Assembly (NCBI RefSeq): GCF_024228675.1
Contig: NZ_CP100461.1
Location: forward strand, 1,736,001-1,800,000
Reading direction: 5' to 3'
DNA: 64,000 bases
Source of the DNA: Salinigranum marinum
Lineage (GTDB): Archaea; Halobacteriota; Halobacteria; Halobacteriales; Haloferacaceae
In this document: one piece after another, positions 10,040 through 17,597 of the stretch
How positions within the stretch are numbered: position 1 is the first letter of the stretch
Layout: each line of letters begins with the position of its first letter
Notes under the pieces: model-generated
The model's input: the letters and a program-made list of their open reading frames with translations, nothing else
Database searches by the model: none
What the model was told of the DNA's origin: nothing
Translations under genes and position numbers: made by a program

Positions 10040-10449
10040 GCTTCCCTCTCGGTTTTCCGGCGGCTGGCACGCGGGCTCTTGACCCACTTGACGGCTCCGT
10101 TGCGCCACGCCCACACGAGACCGACGACGAGGACGCCGATGAAGACGAACATCGGCAGCAACACCGTCGACAGGCTCGCACCCTGTTCGAGCGCGGACCG
10201 GTAGATGACGGTCCACGGGAGGATGAGAACGGTCTCGATGTCGAACACGACGAACAGCAGCGCGACCATGTAGTACTGAATGTTGAACTGGACGCGCGCC
10301 GTCCCGGTGGGGACTTCACCGCTCTCGTAGGTGGCGCTCTTGCCTTGTTCGGGCACCGTGGGGCGCAGTAGCGCCGACACCGCCATCATCCCGACGGGGA
10401 TGCCGACGCCGACGAGGCCCAACGCGCCGATTGCTATCCAATCGTTCAT
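10036..10449 (-). CDS. nuoA: NADH dehydrogenase-like complex subunit A
   Basis: First gene of the operon: a 137-aa membrane subunit with three helices. The family block YESGEVPTGTARVQFNIQYY, followed by FDIETVLILPW, is complete and contains the acidic residues near the quinone chamber. A ribosome binding site (AGGAG) lies about 9 nt before the ATG, and a TATA-like box is about 44 nt upstream, giving a short leader. Confidence 0.95.
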   Translation of the reverse strand: MNDWIAIGALGLVGVGIPVGMMAVSALLRPTVPEQGKSATYESGEVPTGTARVQFNIQYYMVALLFVVFDIETVLILPWTVIYRSALEQGASLSTVLLPMFVFIGVLVVGLVWAWRNGAVKWVKSPRASRRKTEREA

Positions 10450-10458
10450 ACGGGATTC

Positions 10459-10498
10459 TCCTATCGTCCGTCGCTTAGAACACCACCACTATAAGCGT
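10459..10498 (-). promoter_or_regulatory. Promoter and ribosome binding site of the nuo operon
   Basis: Read on the minus strand, GCTTATAG (about 10496-10489) resembles a haloarchaeal TATA box, and AGGAG (10463-10459) is a Shine-Dalgarno sequence 9 nt before the nuoA ATG. A start site about 26 nt after the TATA box would give a leader near 18 nt. No other convincing promoter is visible within the 10.4 kb; the 55-nt nuoI-nuoJ1 gap is the only place with room for an internal element. Confidence 0.6.
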
Positions 10499-10618
10499 TG
10501 ATTTGTGCTCTGGCGTGCCCGAAAAAGCGATTCGTCCGGAAACGCCGGCCGAGCGGGTCGCTGTGAGTGCCTGTGGTAGCAAACCACACGTGAGCGGGTC
10601 GGACGCGGCCGATCCCGG

Positions 10619-11239
10619 TTACGCGTCGTCGTGTCGCTCGCGGAAGCCCGCGAGGCCCAGGTCGTGGAGTTCCCGGGAGACGTCCGCGACCCCCGCCTTC
10701 TGGGAGTCGTGGAACGCCACGAGCCGGTCTCGGACCTCGTCGTGTTCGCGCGCGAGGGTCTGGGCGGCCGACAGCGCCGCGTTGAACGACTTGCCCGCGT
10801 CTACCGCGGTAATAGGCGCTCCCGTCGGCATGCCGATGACGGAGTCGACGGACTTCTCCTGGACGGGGACGCCGACGACTGGAACGGGAAAGGCGATCGA
10901 GGCGGTCATGTTCGGCAGGTCCGCGCTCTTCCCGCCCGCGCCGGCGACGATCACGTCGAGTCCGCGTGCCTCGGCGGTGTCGGCGTACGCGTACATCAGG
11001 TCCGGCGTGCGGTGGGCGGAGACGACGTAGCTCTCGAAGGTGAACCGCTCCTCGGGCGGGGTCGAGAAGTCGGTCTGTTCGGCGAAGCCGAGCTCGAAGA
11101 GCGCCTCGTACGCGCCCGCCATCACGGGGAGGTCCGAGTCCGACCCCATGATGATCCCCACGTCGGGCGTCCCCCGTGAGGGGCGGTCCTGTGCGGCTTC
11201 GTCGCGCAGTCGGTCGATGAGGTCGCGTTCGTCGGTCAT
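10619..11239 (-). CDS. purE: N5-carboxyaminoimidazole ribonucleotide mutase (class I PurE)
   Basis: Purine biosynthesis enzyme that converts N5-CAIR to CAIR. The 206-aa product has the class I signature: GIIMGSDSDLPVM near the N-terminus, the catalytic histidine block YVVSAHRTPDLMYAYA, and AGAGGKSADLPNM. The C-terminal 45 residues are longer than in bacterial PurE (about 165 aa) and are largely helical and charged. The start at 11239 lies 2 nt after the purK stop, which marks a purK-purE operon; the frame upstream of it is antisense-like shadow over purK. Confidence 0.95.
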   Translation of the reverse strand: MTDERDLIDRLRDEAAQDRPSRGTPDVGIIMGSDSDLPVMAGAYEALFELGFAEQTDFSTPPEERFTFESYVVSAHRTPDLMYAYADTAEARGLDVIVAGAGGKSADLPNMTASIAFPVPVVGVPVQEKSVDSVIGMPTGAPITAVDAGKSFNAALSAAQTLAREHDEVRDRLVAFHDSQKAGVADVSRELHDLGLAGFRERHDDA

Positions 11240-11241
11240 GG

Positions 11242-12438
11242 TCAGTGGAAGTCGAGGCCGTCGCGGGTTTCTCGCGCGCGTTTCAGGAGACGATCGATCT
11301 CCTCCTCCTCGTCGCCGGCGTCGCCCACGAGGGTCAGATGGCCCATCTTTCGGAGCGGCCGAACCTCGTGTTTGCCGTACCAGTGGAGCGCGGCTCCGGG
11401 TTCGGAGAGGACGACGTCGACGTTCCCCAGTCGAGCCGCCCTTGGTGCATCGACCGTCCCGAGGACGTTGGCCGACACCGTCGGCGAGCGGAGTCGTGTC
11501 GCGCCCAGCGGCCACCCCAGGACGGCGCGGACGTGCTGTTCGAACTGCGAGGAGACCGCGCCCTCGATGGTCCAGTGTCCCGAGTTGTGCGGCCGCGGGG
11601 CGACCTCGTTCACCAGGATCTCCCCGTCGGCCTCGAACAGCTCGATGCCGTAGACGCCGCGGCCCTCCAGGAGATCGAGCACCTCGCGGGCCACTTCTTC
11701 GGCGCGCTCGGTCACGGCGTCGGTCGTGCGCGCGGGGACGACCGTCTCCCGGAGGATCTCCGCCTCGTGGACGTTCTCGCCGACGGGGAACGTCCGGATC
11801 TCCTCGCGGCCGACGGCGCCGATGACCGACAGTTCGCGGTCGAAGTCGACGAACGCCTCGGCCATCGCGTCCCCTCCAAGGGATTCGAGCGCCGCGGCCG
11901 CCTCGTCGGCGTCGTGGACGGGGACGTTGCCGCGGCCGTCGTAGCCGCCGCGGCGCGCCTTCAGCATGACGCCGCCGAACTCGTTCGTACACGATTCGAG
12001 GTCCGAGACGGTATCGACCCGGCGGAACGGAGGGACGGGGATCCCCGCCTCCTCGAACGTCCGCTTCTGCCGGAGCTTGTCCTCGATGACGCGGAGCGTG
12101 TCGGGCGATGGGTGGACGGGGACGCCGGCCGCCTCGCTCACCTCGTCGAGGAGGTCGGGGTCGGCGAGTTCGATCTCGTACGTGAGCAGGTCACAGCGGG
12201 CGGCGAGTTCGGCCACGCCCTCGGGGTCGTCGAACGAGCCGACGACCTGGTCGGCGGCGACCGACGCGGGGCAGTCGGGCGTGGGGTCGAGCACGACGAC
12301 GTGGACGCCCAGCGGGGCCGCGGCCTCCGCCAGCATCCGACCGAGCTGTCCCCCGCCGACGACGCCGAGCGTCGGCCCGGGCACCGTTGGCGAGTCGGAG
12401 TCGAGTGTCACGCGCGGGAGTCGTGTACGTCGGTGCAT
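11242..12438 (-). CDS. purK: N5-carboxyaminoimidazole ribonucleotide synthase (PurK)
   Basis: ATP-grasp ligase that carboxylates AIR to N5-CAIR, the substrate of PurE encoded next to it. The protein (398 aa from this start) opens its fold with GPTLGVVGGGQLGRMLAEAA and shows ATP-grasp segments KARRGGYDGRGN and ELFEADGEILVNEVAPRPHN. I chose the ATG at 12438 because a Shine-Dalgarno-like GAGGTGG sits 8 nt upstream. A GTG ten codons inside, starting VTLDSDSPTVPG, fits homologues equally well, so the first residues are uncertain. Confidence 0.94.
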   Translation of the reverse strand: MHRRTRLPRVTLDSDSPTVPGPTLGVVGGGQLGRMLAEAAAPLGVHVVVLDPTPDCPASVAADQVVGSFDDPEGVAELAARCDLLTYEIELADPDLLDEVSEAAGVPVHPSPDTLRVIEDKLRQKRTFEEAGIPVPPFRRVDTVSDLESCTNEFGGVMLKARRGGYDGRGNVPVHDADEAAAALESLGGDAMAEAFVDFDRELSVIGAVGREEIRTFPVGENVHEAEILRETVVPARTTDAVTERAEEVAREVLDLLEGRGVYGIELFEADGEILVNEVAPRPHNSGHWTIEGAVSSQFEQHVRAVLGWPLGATRLRSPTVSANVLGTVDAPRAARLGNVDVVLSEPGAALHWYGKHEVRPLRKMGHLTLVGDAGDEEEEIDRLLKRARETRDGLDFH

Positions 12439-12547
12439 AAGAGTTGCCACCTCGGGCGGCCGAGTAGACACGAACGTGCAGACCCCGGCAGCCGTCGGCC
12501 GAACGGCCGTCGCGAGTGTCCGTGTCGGTATCGTGTCGATCGGGTGC

Positions 12548-13765
12548 TCACGCGTGGTCGCGCTCCGATCCGCGCAGGCGCGCCACTCCGAGGCCGACCG
12601 CAGCGGCGGCGGCCACGACCGCGGCGGCACCGAACACTCCGCGGAGGCCGACGACCGGGACCAGCGGGCCGAACAGGAGCGGCGAGAGGAACTGTCCCGT
12701 GTAGCCGAACGACGCGACGTAGGAGCTGAACTGGCCCTGACGGTCCGGCGGCGCGAATGCCTCAACCCAGGCGAACGTCGACGGGAACACCAGCCCCACA
12801 CCGAGCCCCGCGAGGACGACCGGGAGGACGGACGCGACGGCACTCGCGGCCACGGTCGCGGCCCCGAAGCCGACGGCCCAGAGACAGAGCGCGGCGAACA
12901 CGAGCGTCGACCGATCGACGCGGCGCACCAGTCGGTCGTACCCCGCGGCCGCGACGCCGCCGGCGACGCCGTTGGCGGCCAGGTAGAGGCTGATCGCGAA
13001 CGACGACGACACGCCGACGCCGGGGAGAAACTGCGGGTAGAACACGACGACCACGTACAGGAGCGCGTTCGCGCCGAAGTAGAGCAGGTACACCGCGAGG
13101 AGCGCCGGTCGACGGCGGAACACGGCCAGGGTCGCCGCCAGGCGGTCGCGGAGCCCCGGCGCGCGAGCGCCGTCCGCGACCGCGTCGGCGTCGGTTCCCC
13201 GGTCGGTGTGGGTCTCCGGAATCGTCGCGGCGGCGACGAGCCCGAGCGGGAGGGCGACGAGATACACCCCGAACGGGAGGTTCCACGCGACCGTGCCGGC
13301 CGTGCCGCCGACGAGCGGCCAGACCGCGGCCCCGGCGCTGTTCGCACTGCTCCGGTAGCCCAGCGCCCGCTCCATCTCCCGGCCCTCGTACAGGTCGTAG
13401 ATGAGCACCGTCACGGCGGTGTACACCGCGGCGGTCCCGAGCCCGAGGACGGCCCGCGAGGCCAAAAGCGGGAGGAAGCTGTCGACGACGAGCCCCGCAC
13501 CGCCCCCGAGGCCGTAGACGGCGAGCCCGCCGACGAACGGCCGGCGGGGGCCGAGGCGGTCGACGAGCACCCCCATCAGCGGACTCGCCAGGACGATCAC
13601 CCCGCCGTGGGTGGTGATGATGAGCCCGGCCGCGGCCCCGGAGACGCCGAGTTCGTCGCGGATCTGCGGGACGATCGGACCCAGGATCGCCCCGGCCATG
13701 ACCGTCAGTGTCGCCGCCGCGACCAGGACCCAGAGGGAGCGCCGCCGCACCGTCGCAGTTGCCAC
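12548..13765 (-). CDS. Major facilitator superfamily transporter
   Basis: Membrane carrier of 405 aa with about 12 predicted helices. The loop between helices 2 and 3 carries the MFS signature, GVLVDRLGPRRPFVGG, near residue 65, and helix 5 region resembles drug/proton antiporters (DHA1 type). The central loop near residues 190-205 is acidic, with THTDRGTDADAV. It lies between the agl23-like gene (87 nt upstream) and purK, on the same strand. The substrate cannot be told from sequence. Confidence 0.88.
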   Translation of the reverse strand: MATATVRRRSLWVLVAAATLTVMAGAILGPIVPQIRDELGVSGAAAGLIITTHGGVIVLASPLMGVLVDRLGPRRPFVGGLAVYGLGGGAGLVVDSFLPLLASRAVLGLGTAAVYTAVTVLIYDLYEGREMERALGYRSSANSAGAAVWPLVGGTAGTVAWNLPFGVYLVALPLGLVAAATIPETHTDRGTDADAVADGARAPGLRDRLAATLAVFRRRPALLAVYLLYFGANALLYVVVVFYPQFLPGVGVSSSFAISLYLAANGVAGGVAAAGYDRLVRRVDRSTLVFAALCLWAVGFGAATVAASAVASVLPVVLAGLGVGLVFPSTFAWVEAFAPPDRQGQFSSYVASFGYTGQFLSPLLFGPLVPVVGLRGVFGAAAVVAAAAAVGLGVARLRGSERDHA

Positions 13766-13852
13766 TGGCGGCGCTTCGGTCGTCTCGGCTTTCGGGGTTA
13801 CGGTTCGGAGCCGTCGGTCGGACGGCTCTCGTCCCGGACACCCGTCGACCGA

Positions 13853-15607
13853 TCAGGCGTCGGGTGCCGACCGCTGGGCACGCTGGAGCGCCTCCTCGTC
13901 GACGAAGACGACGACGTGTTCGCCCCAGAGCTTGAACGCGTGTTCGCGGGCCGTGTACCCCTCCAGGTGGGGCGCGAGTTCGTCACGGTCCCAGTCGTGG
14001 GCGACGACGACCGGCGGCGGGTTCGCGAGCGCCTCCCCGGTCGGCGTGTCGGGGTCCGTCGAGGTGACCTCCGCGCCGTACAGTTCGAGATACCACGGGA
14101 ACGGGAGGCGGGAGTGCCAGGCCGGACCGCCCGGCGGCGGGGTGTCGGCGGAGGACTCGTTCGAGACGTACAGTTCGACCGAGTCGCCGCCGGGCGTCGT
14201 CGTGCCGTAGAAGAGCACGTCCGTCCCCTCGTTGGCCTCGACCACGGTCCGGACGTCCGCGAGCGACCACCTGAGGTCGTTGCCGGGCTGGGCCCACTGG
14301 AGCACCTCCTTGTCGGCCTCTTCGGTCGAGTTCCAGTACGCCGCGTTCGCCCCGACCACGCCGCCGACGGCCGCCAGGAGCAACAGCGCCGCGAGGCCGG
14401 TGGAGACGGCGTCGTCCTGGGCGAAGGCGTCGCGCCCCGCACGGACGACGAACGCGACGCCGACCGCCGCGGGGACGGCGAAGGGGACGACCGCGTGGAC
14501 GGCGGCCCAGGGCGCCTGGATGTCGGTCGCCAGCGGGTAGCCGACGACGCTGGCGAGCCCCCAGTAGGTCGCGAAGGCGACCAGCGGGCGGAATCCGGGC
14601 GTCTCGGGGGAGTACCGGTCCGTCACCGCACCGATCAGGCCGAACGCGAGCACGACCGGCGCGCCGTACGCGAGCGTCTCGAGGTAGTCGTACAGGTAGG
14701 GGAGGTAGTCGTGGTCCTGGTGACTGCCGTCGACCCAGGTGCCGTAGAAGCGTTCGGCCGGCTCGATCGTGCCGGCTTCGACGACGCCCGGGAGCGCCGC
14801 GGGGTTCGAGAGCGCCCCCCAGAGGTCGGGCCGGGGGGCGTAGAAGAACACCACGACCGCGAAGAAGGCCGCGACGGCACCGACCGTGTACGCGCCCGTC
14901 CGCAGGAGGGCACGCTCGAACGTCGGGCCCTGGACGCGGAGCCAGCGGTACGCCGCGGTGGGCCACGTCTCGGCGAGGACGTCGCCGAGTCGCGTCCCCG
15001 CGCGCGTCTCGCGGACGAGTCGGTGATCGAGGACGAGCGCGGTCGCGCCGAGGAAACAGAGCACGTACAGCAGGGCGTTCTCCTTCGTCGTGAAGGCGAG
15101 GCCGAACGCGGCTCCCGCGGCGACGAGGTAGCCGAGTCGACGCGTCGTCAGGAGTCGGAGGAGACAGCCGAGCGCGACGAGTGAAAAGGCCGCGACGAGG
15201 ACGTCGTTGCGCATGAACCGCGAGTAGTACACCAGCAGGGGGTTCAACGCGAGCAGCGCGCCGAGCGCCACGACCTCGTCGTCGCGGAGGTAGTCGCGGA
15301 AGAGCCACGCCGCCAAGGGTAAGAGGCCGCCGACGACGGCCACGGGGAGCCGCGCCGCGAAGTCGGAGGCGGGAAGCAGGGCGAACAGGTAGTCGTTGAC
15401 GATGGGGAGGAACGGGCCGTGGACGATCGGACGGTACGAGTGGATCCCCGTCTCGCCGTAGCGGAGGATCCAGTAGCCGACACGACCCTCGTCCCAGTGC
15501 ATCACGCGGCCGCCGAGGGAGACGACGCGGAGGAGGAGGGAAAGCAGGGTGATCCCCAAGAGGGCGAGGAAGGTCCGGGACGCGAGCGGCCCCTCGTCGG
15601 TACGCAT
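13853..15607 (-). CDS. Agl23-like GT-C fold membrane glycosyltransferase family protein
   Basis: Polytopic membrane protein of 584 aa with about 11-12 helices and a soluble C-terminal part. The first outer loop has HWDEGR (residues 37-42), the Asp-Glu signature of GT-C enzymes that use polyprenyl-phosphate sugars. RFMRNDVLVAAFSLVALG and the long loop around 250-320 match the archaeal family described as flippase activity-associated protein Agl23, which is linked to N-glycosylation and resembles dolichyl-phosphate-mannose transferases. No other agl genes lie nearby. A TATA-like element 26 nt before the ATG implies a leaderless transcript. Confidence 0.8.
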   Translation of the reverse strand: MRTDEGPLASRTFLALLGITLLSLLLRVVSLGGRVMHWDEGRVGYWILRYGETGIHSYRPIVHGPFLPIVNDYLFALLPASDFAARLPVAVVGGLLPLAAWLFRDYLRDDEVVALGALLALNPLLVYYSRFMRNDVLVAAFSLVALGCLLRLLTTRRLGYLVAAGAAFGLAFTTKENALLYVLCFLGATALVLDHRLVRETRAGTRLGDVLAETWPTAAYRWLRVQGPTFERALLRTGAYTVGAVAAFFAVVVFFYAPRPDLWGALSNPAALPGVVEAGTIEPAERFYGTWVDGSHQDHDYLPYLYDYLETLAYGAPVVLAFGLIGAVTDRYSPETPGFRPLVAFATYWGLASVVGYPLATDIQAPWAAVHAVVPFAVPAAVGVAFVVRAGRDAFAQDDAVSTGLAALLLLAAVGGVVGANAAYWNSTEEADKEVLQWAQPGNDLRWSLADVRTVVEANEGTDVLFYGTTTPGGDSVELYVSNESSADTPPPGGPAWHSRLPFPWYLELYGAEVTSTDPDTPTGEALANPPPVVVAHDWDRDELAPHLEGYTAREHAFKLWGEHVVVFVDEEALQRAQRSAPDA

Positions 15608-15628
15608 GAGTCGTAGTCGGGGGCCCGT

Positions 15629-15637
15629 GGATTACAA
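15629..15637 (-). promoter_or_regulatory. Core promoter of the agl23-like gene
   Basis: On the minus strand, TTGTAATCC is centred about 26 nt before the ATG at 15607, the spacing expected for a leaderless haloarchaeal transcript. The tandem repeat array begins 3 bp further upstream, so its first copy occupies the BRE and activator/repressor zone of this promoter. Confidence 0.45.
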
Positions 15638-15639
15638 CT

Positions 15640-15795
15640 CTTGTGTTACGTGTCGGATGTGACGGCTTGTGTTACGTGTCGGATGTGACGGCTTGTGTTA
15701 CGTGTCGGATGTGACGGCTTGTGTTACGTGTCGGATGTGACGGCTTGTGTTACGTGTCGGATGTGACGGCTTGTGTTACGTGTCGGACGTGACGG
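15640..15795. repeat. Six-copy 26-bp tandem repeat
   Basis: Six head-to-tail copies of a 26-bp unit begin at 15640, 15666, 15692, 15718, 15744 and 15770. The unit starts CTTGTGTTACGTGTCGG and ends ATGTGACGG. The first five copies are identical; the sixth has one change (GGACGT for GGATGT). There are no spacers, so this is not a CRISPR array. The array lies between two divergent promoters, that of the agl23-like gene (which it touches) and that of the alcohol dehydrogenase 110 bp away. The 26-bp period is about 2.5 helical turns. Confidence 0.98.
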
Positions 15796-15905
15796 CTGTC
15801 CCGTCCGTGACCCGGGTCCGGCGGCGGACCGGACGACGACCGCTCCGAAGCCCACGGCTCGTGTCTCCCGCGGTGACTGTCAGGCGACGTATCAAATACA
15901 TCATC

Positions 15906-15915
15906 ATTTATAATG
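15906..15915 (+). promoter_or_regulatory. Core promoter of the zinc alcohol dehydrogenase gene
   Basis: ATTTATAATG, in an otherwise GC-rich stretch, is centred about 29 nt before the ATG at 15940. This is a strong TATA box, with the start site predicted within a few bases of the ATG, so the mRNA is probably leaderless. An AT-rich run (ATCAAATACATCATC) directly precedes it. Confidence 0.65.
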
Positions 15916-15939
15916 GGGTACGTGCTACCGGTACGTGCA

Positions 15940-17013
15940 ATGAGAGCAGCAGTGTACCACGGGCAGAAGGACGTCCGGATCGAGGACGTCGAGCCGGGAG
16001 TCGTCGGCCCAGCGCAGGTACGGGTCGACGTAGAGACGTGTGGGATCTGCGGGACCGACCTCCACGAGTACGCCGCGGGCCCGATCTTCATTCCGGGCGA
16101 CGACCCGCACCCGGTCTCCGGGGAGCAGTTGCCCGTCACCATGGGCCACGAGTTCAGCGGCGTCGTGAGCGAGGTGGGCGAGGGCGTGACGTCGCTCGCC
16201 GAGGGTGACGCGGTCGCGATCAACCCTATCCTCTGTTGTGGCGAGTGCCGCCAGTGCGTCGAGGGGAACTACCACATCTGCGACTCGATCGGCTTCGTCG
16301 GCCTGTCGGGCGGCGGCGGGGGCTTCTCCGAGAGCGTCGTCGTCGACGAACACCAGGCCGTCCCCCTGGTCGAAGGCGTCCCCATCGAACACGGCGCGCT
16401 GGTCGAACCGCTGGCCGTCGGCCTGCACGCGGTCCGGCGTGCGGGCGTGCAGGCGGGCGATTCAGTCGCCGTCTTCGGCAGCGGCCCAATCGGCCTGTCG
16501 GTCATCCAGTCGGCGCGAGCGGCGGGCGCGGGGGATATCATCGTCTCCGAGCCGCGACCGGCACGCCGCGAACTGGCGACCGAATCGGGGGCGACGACGC
16601 TCATCGACCCGACCGAGACGGATGCCGTCGAGGAGGTCCGCGAACATACGGGCGGGGGTGCCGACCAGACGTTCGAGGTCGCGGGCATCGAGACGACGTA
16701 CAAACAGTCGATCCAGGCGACGCGTCCGCACGGGACGACGACTATCGTCAGCATCTTCGAGGAGGAAGCGAGTTCGCACCCGATCGACCTCGTGCTCGGC
16801 GAACGGACCATCACCGGGACGCTCGCGTACCTCGGGGGGCCGCGCTCGGCCGAGGAGTACGGCATGGTCATCGACATGCTCGCCAGCGGGGCGCTCGACG
16901 TCGACCCGCTGATCACGGCCCGCATCGACCTCGACGAGATCGTCGACCGCGGCTTCGAGTCGCTGTTGGACCCCGACAGCGACCAGGTGAAGATCCTCGT
17001 CACCCCTCGGTAA
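15940..17013 (+). CDS. Zinc-dependent alcohol/2,3-butanediol dehydrogenase family protein
   Basis: Medium-chain dehydrogenase of 357 aa. Catalytic zinc ligands are Cys34 (in TCGICGTDLHEY) and His70-Glu71 (in MGHEFSG); four structural zinc cysteines lie in ILCCGECRQCVEGNYHIC (100, 103, 106, 114). The Rossmann segment VAVFGSGPIGLSVIQSARAA binds NAD(P). The sequence is closest to the 2,3-butanediol/threonine dehydrogenase branch, but the substrate cannot be read from it. The ATG at 15940 is chosen over an in-frame ATG at 15913, which lies inside the TATA box. Confidence 0.88.
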   Translation: MRAAVYHGQKDVRIEDVEPGVVGPAQVRVDVETCGICGTDLHEYAAGPIFIPGDDPHPVSGEQLPVTMGHEFSGVVSEVGEGVTSLAEGDAVAINPILCCGECRQCVEGNYHICDSIGFVGLSGGGGGFSESVVVDEHQAVPLVEGVPIEHGALVEPLAVGLHAVRRAGVQAGDSVAVFGSGPIGLSVIQSARAAGAGDIIVSEPRPARRELATESGATTLIDPTETDAVEEVREHTGGGADQTFEVAGIETTYKQSIQATRPHGTTTIVSIFEEEASSHPIDLVLGERTITGTLAYLGGPRSAEEYGMVIDMLASGALDVDPLITARIDLDEIVDRGFESLLDPDSDQVKILVTPR

Positions 17014-17043
17014 CGGCCCGCTGACGCCCCGGTAACGGCCCGC
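17008..17043. repeat. 14-bp direct repeat carrying the stop codon
   Basis: CGGTAACGGCCCGC occurs at 17008-17021 and again at 17030-17043. The first copy contains the TAA stop of the dehydrogenase. The offset of 22 bp suggests a small slippage duplication just after the gene. Confidence 0.9.
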
Positions 17044-17192
17044 GACGGGGCCGATCGGAGGGGACGAGCGGTCCTGCCGAACGGCCCTGTCGGTCTGTCC
17101 GACCGACCGGGCCGGCCGAACGACGCGTGAGGCGGGGCGGTGTGGCCGTCCCGGGACGATACCTCTTTTACCCACCCGCCGGACCCACGGAT

Positions 17193-17597
17193 ATGACCCA
17201 ACTGGGACTGGTCGTCGCGCGGTTCAACGAGTCGGTGACGGGGCCGATGGAGCAACAGGCCCGCGACGCCGCCGCCGAGCGCGACGCCGAGATCGTCGAG
17301 ACGATCCACGTGCCCGGGAGCTACGACACGCCGCTGGCGGCCGACCGGCTCGCCCGCCGGTCGGACGTCGACGCCGTCGCGGTCCTCGGGGCGGTCGTCA
17401 CCGGCGACACCGACCACGACCGCGTGATCGCCGACGCGACCGCGCAGGGGCTGACCCAGGTGAGCCTCGACCGGGACACGCCCGTCCTGTTCGGCGTCTC
17501 GGGACCGGGGATGAGCGGGGCCGAGGCGCGCGAGCGCGTCGAGAAAGGAGCGGAAGCGGTATACGCCGCCGTCGAAATGGTGGAGGCACTAGCATGA
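17193..17597 (+). CDS. ribH: 6,7-dimethyl-8-ribityllumazine synthase
   Basis: Penultimate enzyme of riboflavin synthesis (134 aa, normal for a haloarchaeal RibH). It starts LGLVVARFNESVTG, has the phosphate-binding and substrate segment VPGSYDTPLAADRLA, and the catalytic loop LGAVVTGDTDHDRVIAD with the active-site histidine. FGVSGPG replaces the bacterial FGVLT motif. The ATG at 17193 follows a TATA-like TACCTCTTTTACC about 28 nt upstream, so a leaderless transcript is likely; the in-frame start at 17127 is too early. The stop overlaps the next ATG by 4 nt. Confidence 0.93.
   Translation: MTQLGLVVARFNESVTGPMEQQARDAAAERDAEIVETIHVPGSYDTPLAADRLARRSDVDAVAVLGAVVTGDTDHDRVIADATAQGLTQVSLDRDTPVLFGVSGPGMSGAEARERVEKGAEAVYAAVEMVEALA

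Noticed and set aside
11966-15184. A 1072-codon open frame on the plus strand across purK, MFS and the agl23-like gene
   Set aside because: It runs antisense to three recognised genes and the 87-126 bp gaps between them, with low-complexity Arg/Asp/Glu/Gly composition and no domain.
15640-15795. CRISPR array
   Set aside because: The repeats are directly adjacent with no spacers, and no cas genes are present in the window.
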